NCBI GenBank assembly: GCA_001796525.1
Contig: MGMT01000013.1
Location: 1-7,291 of the forward strand
Direction: 5' to 3'
DNA length: 7,291 nucleotides
Source: Chloroflexi bacterium RBG_13_51_52
GTDB taxonomy: Bacteria > Chloroflexota > Dehalococcoidia > Dehalococcoidales > RBG-16-60-22
Part shown: positions 1 through 5,655 of the stretch, piece after piece
Numbering within the stretch: position 1 is the stretch's first letter
How the letters are laid out: each line of letters begins with the position of its first letter
Program-made: the position numbers and the translations under genes
The notes under the pieces: model-generated
What the model was told of the DNA's origin: nothing
Seen by the model: the letters and a program-made list of their open reading frames with translations, nothing else
Database searches by the model: none

Positions 1-1
1 C

Positions 2-1588
2 CACGGCTCCGCCAGAGCGCAGGTTGAGGGAATTTTCCATCAGGATGACCGGGAGAGGGGTAAAGCCCTGCGGGAATTGCTGGCGGAAAAGGGGCTGGCA
101 GCTGATGACGGCACGATTCTCCTTGCCTGCGAGTTCCGCCGGCAGGGCCGCACCACGCCGCGGGTCAACCGGCAGGCGGTATCACGGGCTTTGCTCAAGG
201 ATATCGGCGGGGCAATGGTTGATATTCACGGCCAGAGCGAGCACCTTTCGCTGCTGAACAAGAGCCATCACCTGGACTACCTCGATGCTTACGCGCACAC
301 GCTGGAAAAAAAGCACGCCTTCGCCGCTAAAGTCCTGGAACTGCACCAGATAGAGCGTGAAATCCAGTCGCTGACGAGGGACGAGCGGGAACTGGCGCGG
401 CAGGTAGAGCTGCTCAATTTCCAAATTGATGAAATAAAACGGGCCAAGATTGAAGATGGCGAAGAAGAAGCCCTGCAAAAAGAACTGGCAATTCTAATGT
501 CCGCTGAAAAGCTTAAAACGGCGGCTTTTGAGATTTACCGCATCATTTACGGCGACGAAAGCGCCATGAATGCCGACTCGGCTTTAGATAAAGTCAACGA
601 AGCCCTGCCGCTGCTGAACCAGATAACGGATACCGACCCCTCAATGAAGGCGAAGGTAGGCAGCCTCGAGGGAATCATCAACGGACTCGAAGAGCTGGCG
701 CGGGAAATACGCTCCTACGGCGATAATCTCAACTTCGACCCGCAGCGACTGGAAGAGGTCCAGGAACGACTCGAACTGCTAAAGACTTTAAAAAGGAAGT
801 ACGGAGGCTCGATAAAAGAGGTGCTGGCATACCTCGCTAAAGCGGAAAAGGAGCTGGCGGGGCTGGCTTTTTCCGGGGAGCGAAAAGAACAACTGGAAGT
901 GCAGCGAGTGCAGCTGAAAAAAGAAATGGGCGCTTTAGCCTCGAAGTTGTCGCAGGAAAGACAGCGGTCGGCGCAGAAACTGGCGACGGCGGTGAAAAAA
1001 GAGCTAGGTGAGTTAAGCATGGCGCGTGTGGATTTCGTCGTCTCCATCACGCAGGAGCCTTCTCCGGAGGGCATACCCTTCCCCGACGGCAAATATTACA
1101 GATTCGACAACCGGGGTGTTGACGACGTGGCTTTCTTGGCTTCGACCAACCCGGGCGAGCCGGCCAAGGCGCTGGACAAAATAGCCTCTACCGGCGAGAT
1201 ATCACGTTTTATGTTGGCGCTGAAAAGCGCGCTGGCGGAAGCGGACACGATTCCGGTGCTTATTTTCGACGAGATAGATATCGGCATCGGCGGGCGCAGC
1301 GGCGAGGTCATCGGCAGGAAGCTCTGGAAACTCGCCCAGCACCACCAGGTAATCTGTGTCACGCATTTGCCGCAGATTGCTGCCTTCGCCGATACCCAGT
1401 ACCGCGTCAGCAAGAAGACCGCCCGCGACCGCACCGTCAGCACCATCGAGTCGCTGGAAGGGGAGGCGCGTTTCCAGGAACTGGCGGTCATGGTCGGCGG
1501 GCCGCGCTACACGGAAAGCGCGCTTAAAGCCGCCCGGGAACTCATCGAGGGGGCGGAGGACTGGAAAAGCGCCGAGCCGAAAGGCTAA
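2..1588 (+). CDS. recN: DNA repair protein RecN, 5' end missing
   Basis: RecN is an SMC-like ATPase of the cytoplasm that acts at DNA double-strand breaks in recombinational repair. The reading frame is open from base 2 and gives 528 codons before TAA. The Walker A loop and roughly the first 55-60 residues lie left of the window (typical RecN is about 550-590 residues). Visible marks, numbered from the first visible codon: GSARAQVEGIF near residue 2; VDIHGQSEH near 73, the conserved RecN segment after the N-terminal ATPase half; charged coiled-coil stretches between about 95 and 335; NPGEP near 383; the ABC signature ASTGEISR at 395-402; Walker B FDEIDIGIGG at 422-431; and the H-loop VTHLPQIAAFAD from 453. 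The signature has Thr where most RecN proteins have Gly (ASGGE). The TTG at base 77 is internal, not the start. The last ~90 bases are repeated at 2334-2434, so this 3' end may have been swapped in. No clear terminator follows directly. Confidence 0.95.
   Translation, partial: HGSARAQVEGIFHQDDRERGKALRELLAEKGLAADDGTILLACEFRRQGRTTPRVNRQAVSRALLKDIGGAMVDIHGQSEHLSLLNKSHHLDYLDAYAHTLEKKHAFAAKVLELHQIEREIQSLTRDERELARQVELLNFQIDEIKRAKIEDGEEEALQKELAILMSAEKLKTAAFEIYRIIYGDESAMNADSALDKVNEALPLLNQITDTDPSMKAKVGSLEGIINGLEELAREIRSYGDNLNFDPQRLEEVQERLELLKTLKRKYGGSIKEVLAYLAKAEKELAGLAFSGERKEQLEVQRVQLKKEMGALASKLSQERQRSAQKLATAVKKELGELSMARVDFVVSITQEPSPEGIPFPDGKYYRFDNRGVDDVAFLASTNPGEPAKALDKIASTGEISRFMLALKSALAEADTIPVLIFDEIDIGIGGRSGEVIGRKLWKLAQHHQVICVTHLPQIAAFADTQYRVSKKTARDRTVSTIESLEGEARFQELAVMVGGPRYTESALKAARELIEGAEDWKSAEPKG
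1497..1557 (+). repeat. Direct repeat copy A: 3' end of recN
   Basis: These 61 bases match 2334-2394 at 57 of 61 positions, an offset of 837 bases. The differences are at 1502, 1525, 1531 and 1540; the last three are synonymous third-codon changes and the first is Pro to Ser. Bases 1503-1524 are identical in both copies and contain inverted 6-bp arms, CGCGCT and AGCGCG, around 8 bases (1503-1522). After 1557 the copies diverge in sequence but still encode similar C-termini (EDWKSAEPKG versus ETWKKSQPKEKGA). Copy A is in the intact recN reading frame. Confidence 0.93.
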
Positions 1589-1763
1589 CTGATGAAATTG
1601 AGACCTGTAATAAATAACTCGTGAGTTTGGCGATGAAGGATGATGAGCCGCAGGTTGTGCCGCCAATATCATGGTGTATCTTTACAGTTATTTGCGCTCA
1701 AGCTTAGACCCGCCCGGAAACGGGAGATGAAAACCCCGGTTTCCGCCGTTAGATGTATCACAC
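1589..1763. other. Intergenic spacer after recN with inverted repeat
   Basis: No gene with a credible start is seen here. The frame is open leftward from the cupredoxin gene, but those codons have no ribosome site and do not resemble a protein family. The main structure is an inverted repeat: CGGAAAC at 1715-1721 pairs with GTTTCCG at 1739-1745, and an inner GGG/CCC can pair with one bulged base. No T-tract follows, so it is a poor intrinsic terminator. It ends 18 bases before the -35 box at 1764 and could be a regulator site or a relic of the inserted segment. A short inverted repeat AACTC-GT-GAGTT lies at 1616-1627. Confidence 0.6.
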
Positions 1764-1792
1764 TTGACATTACTCGTAATACAGATTATCAT
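1764..1792 (+). promoter_or_regulatory. Sigma-70-type promoter for the cupredoxin gene
   Basis: A perfect -35 hexamer TTGACA (1764-1769) is followed by a 17-base spacer and TATCAT (1787-1792), a 5-of-6 match to the -10 consensus. Transcription would start near 1799, giving a leader of about 90 bases. In that leader CCGGC (1815-1819) can pair with GCCGG (1828-1832), extended by two G-T pairs. The inserted unit thus seems to bring its own promoter rather than rely on recN read-through. Confidence 0.7.
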
Positions 1793-1888
1793 TTTCAACA
1801 ACTTGAATTCCTGGCCGGCACTGCGAGGCCGGTTCATATAACGATAGGAAGGAGAAAAGCACCACCGGACGAGTGTCAACAGGGAGGC

Positions 1889-2323
1889 ATGAAAAAACTT
1901 CTCCTCGTCACAGTCCTGACTATCTTGACGCTATCCAGCGTGATAGCCCTCACCGCTTGTGGTTCAGATACCGACAGCACCACGTCCGTGAGTAGCCCCA
2001 CCGCGAGCACCCCCGTTACAAACAACCTGGTGCAAGGTATCCAGTTTACCCGGCAACCGAACGAAATTCTGATCAGTGAAACGGGCGTCGAGCCGAAGGT
2101 ACTGACCATACCGGCGGGGACCCAGGTCATCTGGTACAACATCGACCGCAGCGAGAACGCCCGGCATTGGATGAAGGCGCTGGATGACTCGTTCAGCACC
2201 CAGGCGATTCCCAAGGGCACGCGGATGCCGATGATGTTCAACACCCCGGGGACGTACGAATACCGCTGTATCTACCATCGCGATGACGAAAGCGAAATGG
2301 GGACGATCATAGTCACCAAATAA
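1889..2323 (+). CDS. Cupredoxin-domain lipoprotein (blue copper type)
   Basis: 144 residues. The N-terminus MKKLLLVTVL and the lipobox LTAC (lipidated Cys24) indicate a lipoprotein exported and anchored outside the cytoplasmic membrane. A Ser/Thr-rich linker (about 25-45) leads to one cupredoxin domain (about 50-144). Candidate type 1 copper ligands are His93 (NARHW), Cys127 and His130 (YRCIYH) and Met137 (EMGTIIV), the order used by plastocyanin and azurin relatives. The Cys-x2-His-x6-Met loop is longer than the Cys-x2-His-x4-Met of plastocyanin and carries acidic residues (RDDESE). A role in electron transfer or copper handling is inferred from the fold; no partner gene adjoins it. The start is chosen for the signal peptide. 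AGGGAGG (1881-1887) lies only one base before the ATG, unusually close, and a better-looking AGGAAGGAG (1846-1854) is too far away. The gene lies between two recN tails, so it was probably acquired. In-frame read-through of its TAA would run into the recN remnant. Confidence 0.85.
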   Translation: MKKLLLVTVLTILTLSSVIALTACGSDTDSTTSVSSPTASTPVTNNLVQGIQFTRQPNEILISETGVEPKVLTIPAGTQVIWYNIDRSENARHWMKALDDSFSTQAIPKGTRMPMMFNTPGTYEYRCIYHRDDESEMGTIIVTK

Positions 2324-2333
2324 GGGAGTTTAA

Positions 2334-2434
2334 GCGGGTCGCGCTACACGGAAAGCGCGCTAAAAGCTGCCCGGGAGCTCATCGAGGGGGCGGAAACGTG
2401 GAAGAAAAGTCAGCCAAAAGAGAAGGGCGCATAG
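2334..2434 (+). pseudogene. Orphan 3' fragment of recN (direct repeat copy B)
   Basis: This stretch repeats the recN 3' end at 1497-1588. In frame from 2339 it encodes 31 codons, beginning SRYTESALKAARELIEGAE and ending in TAG at 2432-2434. It has no start codon, no ribosome site and no gene body, and it begins 11 bases after the cupredoxin stop codon, in the same frame as that gene. It is therefore a displaced or duplicated gene end, not a gene. Because its last codons form the 5' arm of the hairpin shared with the facing operon, it is probably the ancestral recN end, and the tail now fused to recN is probably the newcomer. That order is inference; comparison with close relatives would decide it. 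Confidence 0.9.
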
Positions 2435-2463
2435 TTTAAGGTTATTCAGCCCCATGCGCCCTT
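2423..2463 (-). terminator. Hairpin terminator, probably for the minus-strand operon
   Basis: AAGGGCGCAT (2423-2432) and ATGCGCCCTT (2454-2463) form a perfect 10-bp stem with a 21-base loop. Read on the minus strand the stem is followed by CTCTTTT, a fair U-tract, and it lies 20 bases past the stop codon of the GIN-domain gene. On the plus strand AAAAGTTT follows, so termination of the cupredoxin transcript there would be weaker. The left arm overlaps the last codons and stop codon of the recN remnant. Confidence 0.65.
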
Positions 2464-2482
2464 AAAAGTTTATCCGTTTGGC

Positions 2483-3274
2483 TTAAGGTACGGTTATTTT
2501 CTCCATGCTCGATGCCCCGGATATATCCATTTCGCCCAGTGTAGGGTTCCCCGTATATTCCACTGAAGAAGCGCCGCTAAGCGAAACATCTAATCTACCG
2601 TTTATATTCAGGCTGGCGCGGCTGGCACCGGAAAAGTCTATATAGGCGTTATTTACAGAAAACCCCAACATATCGACGTTGCTGGCGCCGGAACCGTCAA
2701 TATTTATATTCCCGCCGGAACCGGTGAGGCTGATGCGGCTCGCTCCGGAGAGATCGATTTCAGAGCTTGTGGCTATCAGGTGCCCGGTAATTTTACTGGC
2801 GCCGGATAATTCAGCAAAGAAATCGCCGGTTTCCATATCCATATTCAGTTCACTTGCTCCGGATAAGTGTAGTTTCAAACCTTGAGAGGATTTAAAGCCC
2901 CTGGCCGTGCCTTTACAGGCCCCGGAAAGCTCCAGTTCGGTGAGGACAGGCATGGTGACGGTAAGTTTGGGGGAGACCCACCAGCTAATAAACCAGGTAT
3001 CGACTTCGATTACCAGGGTGCTGCCGTCTTTATGCACATCTAAATGCTCGAAAGTATTTTCTCCGGCGGTGATTTCGACGCTGTAATTGTCTGAAGGCGT
3101 AATCGTCACCTCGAAGGCGTGCCCCACATCAATGCCCGTGAAGCCGGTAAAATCATATACCCGTGTGGAAATGGGGCCGGCTTTTTCTGTCAGGTCCACG
3201 CGTATACAGCCTGCCAGAACGGGAACCGACAATACTATCGCGGCTAGCAAAAGTGTGAATAAGATTTTTTTCAT
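2483..3274 (-). CDS. Lipoprotein with GIN/DUF2807-type beta-helix repeats
   Basis: 263 residues. The signal peptide MKKILFTLLLAAIVLSVPVLAGC has the lipobox LAGC (lipidated Cys23), so the protein should sit on the outer face of the membrane. Residues about 38-110 match the start of the putative auto-transporter adhesin head GIN family (FTGIDVGHAFEVTITPSDNYSVEI). From residue 117 the motif SGA(S/C) occurs eight times, at 117, 138, 157, 176, 195, 215, 233 and 252, about 19 residues apart, as in stacked rungs of a right-handed beta-helix. The family's biochemical role is unknown; the adhesin label is only a database name. Start: ATG with AGGAGG (3287-3282) seven bases upstream. The ATG overlaps the TGA of the small upstream ORF, so translation is probably coupled. 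This is the last gene of the padR operon and may be its envelope-side effector or sensor. Confidence 0.88.
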   Translation of the reverse strand: MKKILFTLLLAAIVLSVPVLAGCIRVDLTEKAGPISTRVYDFTGFTGIDVGHAFEVTITPSDNYSVEITAGENTFEHLDVHKDGSTLVIEVDTWFISWWVSPKLTVTMPVLTELELSGACKGTARGFKSSQGLKLHLSGASELNMDMETGDFFAELSGASKITGHLIATSSEIDLSGASRISLTGSGGNINIDGSGASNVDMLGFSVNNAYIDFSGASRASLNINGRLDVSLSGASSVEYTGNPTLGEMDISGASSMEKITVP

Positions 3275-3417
3275 TTGATTTCCTCCTGTGAAGTGACTGC
3301 TAACTCTCTTTCATTTGTAGACATTGCCCTGGCAAGTGCTCCGTTCAGCCTGGCAATCAGCTTGACCGAATGTACGATTATCATAATTAACGCGATTAAT
3401 ATAATGAGTTTTTTCAT
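3271..3417 (-). CDS. Small single-helix membrane protein, 48 residues
   Basis: A short ORF between the HAAS-domain gene and the GIN-domain gene. It starts with ATG at 3417, two bases after the upstream TAG. GAGGG in the end of the upstream gene lies seven bases before the ATG and serves as a ribosome site. It ends in TGA overlapping the next gene's start (ATGA). The product begins MKKLIILIALIMIIV: one hydrophobic helix from about residue 4 to 22, then a mixed basic tail (KLIARLNGALARAM) and an acidic end (SQEEIK). I do not recognise a family. The ribosome site, exact fit between neighbours and start-stop overlap argue for a real gene. By position it may be a membrane partner of the HAAS protein or the lipoprotein. 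A short uncleaved signal anchor is the other reading of its N-terminus. Confidence 0.7.
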   Translation of the reverse strand: MKKLIILIALIMIIVHSVKLIARLNGALARAMSTNERELAVTSQEEIK

Positions 3418-3419
3418 TT

Positions 3420-4352
3420 CTATTCCCTCACCAGCATGACTTTAGCCATCATACCGTGCATTTTACCGGCGAACTTGGCCAGGTGCATGGAAGCGAAGAG
3501 CAGTAGGATACCGCCGATGACGACGAACGGCATGGCCCACGCAGGCGTGTAATAGGCATAGGGAGGGAAAACAAACGTCGGGAAATCGAAGACCAGCTCC
3601 CAGACAGGCCTGCCGATTAGCCATATCGAGAAGGAAATCAGGGTGATGAAAACGGTGAAGTAAATAATCCCCAGCGGCATCTGCAGTATCATGTATATGA
3701 CGGCTGTCCAGGTCTGTCTTTCGGTGAAAAGGTTCTTAAATTTTTGCCACCACCCGATGTCTCTACGAGAAAACAGCGGCCGGCGCGGCATTCTCACGCC
3801 GATTAAAGCTTCGATAAGGCGCCCCTCCAGTAGGGCGATGCCCCGAGCGGAAAGCAGGAACAGACCTAATATAGGCAGACCGACGATGAGCACCAGCAGT
3901 CCCGCGGACACCGATAGCCCGGTAACCGCCCAGGTAAAGTAAGCGATGCCCGTGCCCAGGGTGAATAACAGGTAAACTAAAGCCCCCCACGCCCTCGGCT
4001 CCGCGAAGACGCCGAAGAAGCGAACGTAGAAAGGACGGGTATCCGGGACCACAGGAACGGCAACCGGTGCTGCGGGGGCTTTCGCCTCTTTGGTAGCGGG
4101 ACGGGAAAGGGCTGGCGGTATGCGCGACTCGATTTCTTTGTAGGCGGCGGCGATTTCTTTGGGCGAGCCGTACTTCTCTATAATTTCCGCCAGCGCTGCG
4201 GCTTTGGAAGCAGGATTGCCTTTCTGCGCATTCTCCAGGGCTGTCCGCAGGTATTCCTCGGCGTCAGATAAAGCGTCCTGCACCGTGGCGCGGTCGCTGC
4301 CGGCAAACTCCTTTTTCAGCTCGGACAGGTATTGCTCGATACTGTTAATCAT
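3420..4352 (-). CDS. HAAS/DUF1700-like membrane protein with sensor-type helices
   Basis: 310 residues from the chosen start. Residues 1-77 (INSIEQYLSELKKEF, later EIIEKYGSPKEIAAAYKEIE) match the HAAS/DUF1700-like domain that commonly pairs with PadR regulators. A Pro/Ala linker (about 78-105) follows. Membrane helices lie near 122-145, 147-170, 214-240 and 272-295. The stretch AWGALVYLLFTLGTGIAYF through GLPILGLFLL, RGIALLEGRLIEALIGVRMP resembles the putative sensor domain found ahead of some actinobacterial histidine kinases, but no kinase part is present. The second helix pair starts from a similar LFTERQTWTAVIYMI, so the region may be an internal duplication. Start: ATG at 4352 has AGGAGG five bases before it and begins inside the padR gene, overlapping it by 8 bases. 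An upstream ATG at 4382 lacks such a site. The likely role is relaying a membrane signal to PadR; the signal is unknown. Confidence 0.85.
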   Translation of the reverse strand: MINSIEQYLSELKKEFAGSDRATVQDALSDAEEYLRTALENAQKGNPASKAAALAEIIEKYGSPKEIAAAYKEIESRIPPALSRPATKEAKAPAAPVAVPVVPDTRPFYVRFFGVFAEPRAWGALVYLLFTLGTGIAYFTWAVTGLSVSAGLLVLIVGLPILGLFLLSARGIALLEGRLIEALIGVRMPRRPLFSRRDIGWWQKFKNLFTERQTWTAVIYMILQMPLGIIYFTVFITLISFSIWLIGRPVWELVFDFPTFVFPPYAYYTPAWAMPFVVIGGILLLFASMHLAKFAGKMHGMMAKVMLVRE

Positions 4353-4713
4353 GGCTCCCTCCTTGTAGAACGGCATCGACAAGTTCCCTTGTCTGCTGCC
4401 AGATTTCTATCCATTTAGCCAGGGTCTGGCGGCCGGATTCGGTGATTTTATAATAGCGGCGGGGCGGTCCGGCGACGGAAGGCTCAACTTCGCTTTCCAG
4501 CAGGCCGGTAGCTTCGAGCGAACGCAGCACCGGGTAGAGCGCGCCCTGCTTCATAATGTCCACGTCTTCAGTCTGCGCTTCTATCAGCTTGGCGATCTGG
4601 TAGCCGTACATCGGGCTGGTGGCTTTATCCAGCACCCCCAGCAGGACGAGAGCCGATGTTCCGCCGTTCAATTCCTTCTGGAATTTCTTGATGGCTTCAT
4701 TTATTTCATCCAA
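4345..4713 (-). CDS. PadR-family transcriptional regulator
   Basis: 122 residues from the chosen start. PadR proteins are winged-helix repressors that often control their own operon and membrane or efflux genes. Seen here: LVLLGVLDKATSPMYGYQIAKLIE (first helices), GALYPVLRSLEATGLLESE (recognition helix and turn) and the wing GPPRRYYKITESGRQTLAKW. The C-terminal helix is short, as in the small PadR subfamily that acts beside HAAS/DUF1700 proteins. The start is TTG at 4713, preceded by GGGGGTGAT (8 of 9 bases complementary to the 16S tail) at good spacing. The TTG at 4728 has no such site. First gene of the minus-strand operon, overlapping the next by 8 bases. A direct repeat at its promoter suggests autoregulation; the inducer cannot be told. 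Confidence 0.9.
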   Translation of the reverse strand: MDEINEAIKKFQKELNGGTSALVLLGVLDKATSPMYGYQIAKLIEAQTEDVDIMKQGALYPVLRSLEATGLLESEVEPSVAGPPRRYYKITESGRQTLAKWIEIWQQTRELVDAVLQGGSHD

Positions 4714-4763
4714 GTTATCACCCCCCAACCACAGATTTGATAGCTTTATAATGTTGTTATATA

Positions 4764-4790
4764 AATAATAGTGATAACTTAATAATAGTG
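4764..4790. promoter_or_regulatory. 10-bp direct repeat, candidate PadR operator
   Basis: AATAATAGTG occurs at 4764-4773 and again at 4781-4790, 17 bases apart start to start. One copy covers the -10 box of the padR promoter and the other the expected transcription start, a placement suited to repression. An inverted GTTAT/ATAAC pair (4756-4760, 4774-4778) overlaps it. PadR proteins usually bind inverted sites, so assignment to PadR is inference from position. Confidence 0.45.
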
Positions 4791-4811
4791 GTTTATGAGG
4801 TAATGTGTCAA
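4782..4811 (-). promoter_or_regulatory. Sigma-70-type promoter of the padR operon
   Basis: On the minus strand a perfect TTGACA (4811-4806) is followed by an 18-base spacer and TATTAT (4787-4782). Transcription would start near 4775, about 60 bases before the TTG start of padR. No other promoter is evident inside the tightly packed operon, so this one probably serves all four genes. Confidence 0.7.
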
Positions 4812-4939
4812 ATCGAAATAAATGAATATAGGGGATATTAGGCGAATAAAAAGGAAAAGAAAGGAAGATATCTATTGAAAATAACTAAATATCTATTAAT
4901 TTCTGCAATAATCTTGCAATATTGCTATATGCCGGTTTA
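4812..4939. other. AT-rich intergenic stretch with short repeats
   Basis: No gene is seen. The stretch holds a 21-base all-purine run (4848-4868), a 9-bp direct repeat ATATCTATT (4868-4876 and 4889-4897, 21 bases apart, two helical turns) and a perfect palindrome GCAATATTGC (4916-4925) just past the LOG gene stop. The palindrome is AT-rich with no T-run after it, so no convincing terminator for the LOG gene can be named. Confidence 0.5.
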
Positions 4940-5620
4940 TTACTGCAGCGCTTTTTGTCCGGTGACTTCATGCTTGGTGTACCAGCTGTATACTGCACCG
5001 GCAACTTCCATCGGATAATCGAAAACCCTTAGAAGTTCGAAATCTTCTTCTGAAATATGGCCGTGAGCCAACACTGTATTTTTGAGCCATTCCAGGAAGC
5101 CTCCCCAGTATTCACTGCCGAATAAAATAACCGGGAAGGGTTTAATTTTTTGCGTTTGTATCAGGGTAAGGACTTCCGTCAACTCGTCCATGGTGCCCAG
5201 TCCCCCGGGCATGATGATGTAAGCGGTGGCGTATTTTACCAGCATGACCTTGCGCACGAAGAAATGGTGGAATTTTATTACTCTGTCGGCGTAAGCATTA
5301 CAGGCCTGCTCTTTAGGCAACAATATATTCAGTCCTACAGATATTACTCCTGCATTATGCGCTCCCAGGTTGGCAGCCTCCATGACGCCCGGACCGCCGC
5401 CGGTCATGATGTTGAAGCCGGCCTTGCCCAGTAAGGTGGCTATTTCTTCGGTCTGCTTATACCATATATTATCGGGCTTGAGACGGGCCGAACCGTATAT
5501 CGTCACTGCGGGCACGATATCGGCCAGGCTATCGAATCCCTCCACCAGCTCCCCGATAATGCGGAACATCCGCCACGAGTCTTCCTTGGCAAGTTGATTG
5601 ATTTCAAACTCGTTATTCAT
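4940..5620 (-). CDS. LOG-family protein (TIGR00730-type phosphoribohydrolase)
   Basis: 226 residues from the chosen start. LOG-family proteins cleave nucleoside 5'-monophosphates, including cytokinin ribotides, into base and ribose 5-phosphate with a Rossmann-like fold. Older labels call them lysine decarboxylases, which is wrong. The two family motifs are present: GGGPGVMEAAN at about 74-84 and PGGLGTMDE at about 138-146, with the conserved Arg in FFVRK near 123. The N-terminal extension (EINQLAKEDSWRMFRIIGELVEGF) is typical of the longer bacterial type. Start: ATG at 5620 has AGGAGG (5630-5625) four bases before it. An in-frame ATG at 5653 preceded by GGAG would add 11 residues, so the start is not certain. 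It follows the beta-CASP gene closely and is probably co-transcribed. The natural substrate cannot be told. Confidence 0.92.
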   Translation of the reverse strand: MNNEFEINQLAKEDSWRMFRIIGELVEGFDSLADIVPAVTIYGSARLKPDNIWYKQTEEIATLLGKAGFNIMTGGGPGVMEAANLGAHNAGVISVGLNILLPKEQACNAYADRVIKFHHFFVRKVMLVKYATAYIIMPGGLGTMDELTEVLTLIQTQKIKPFPVILFGSEYWGGFLEWLKNTVLAHGHISEEDFELLRVFDYPMEVAGAVYSWYTKHEVTGQKALQ

Positions 5621-5655
5621 AGGTCCTCCTGAAGAAATATTGCCTGTATTCATAT

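Noticed and set aside
1202..1672. Minus-strand frame of 156 codons over the recN end
   Set aside because: It is a shadow of recN in a GC-rich stretch, with no ribosome site or recognisable domain.
1715..1745. Inverted repeat as an intrinsic terminator of recN
   Set aside because: No T-tract follows and it is about 130 bases past the stop codon, so it is described only as an inverted repeat.
1748..1754. GTTAGAT, which fits the degenerate integron core GTTRRRY beside the inverted repeat at 1715-1745
   Set aside because: No partner RYYYAAC site was found at a suitable distance, the site is upstream rather than downstream of the gene, and a degenerate 7-mer is common by chance.
1640..1888. Longer reading frame upstream of the cupredoxin start (ATG at 1640)
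   Set aside because: It has no ribosome site, would bury the signal peptide behind 83 residues, and runs through the promoter at 1764-1792. The ATG at 1889 gives a normal lipoprotein start.
4726..4728. Upstream TTG start for padR
   Set aside because: No ribosome site precedes it. The TTG at 4713 follows GGGGGTGAT at proper spacing.
5651..5653. Upstream ATG start for the LOG-family gene
   Set aside because: It has a usable GGAG, but the ATG at 5620 has a full AGGAGG at better strength and fits the family N-terminus. It is kept as an alternative only.
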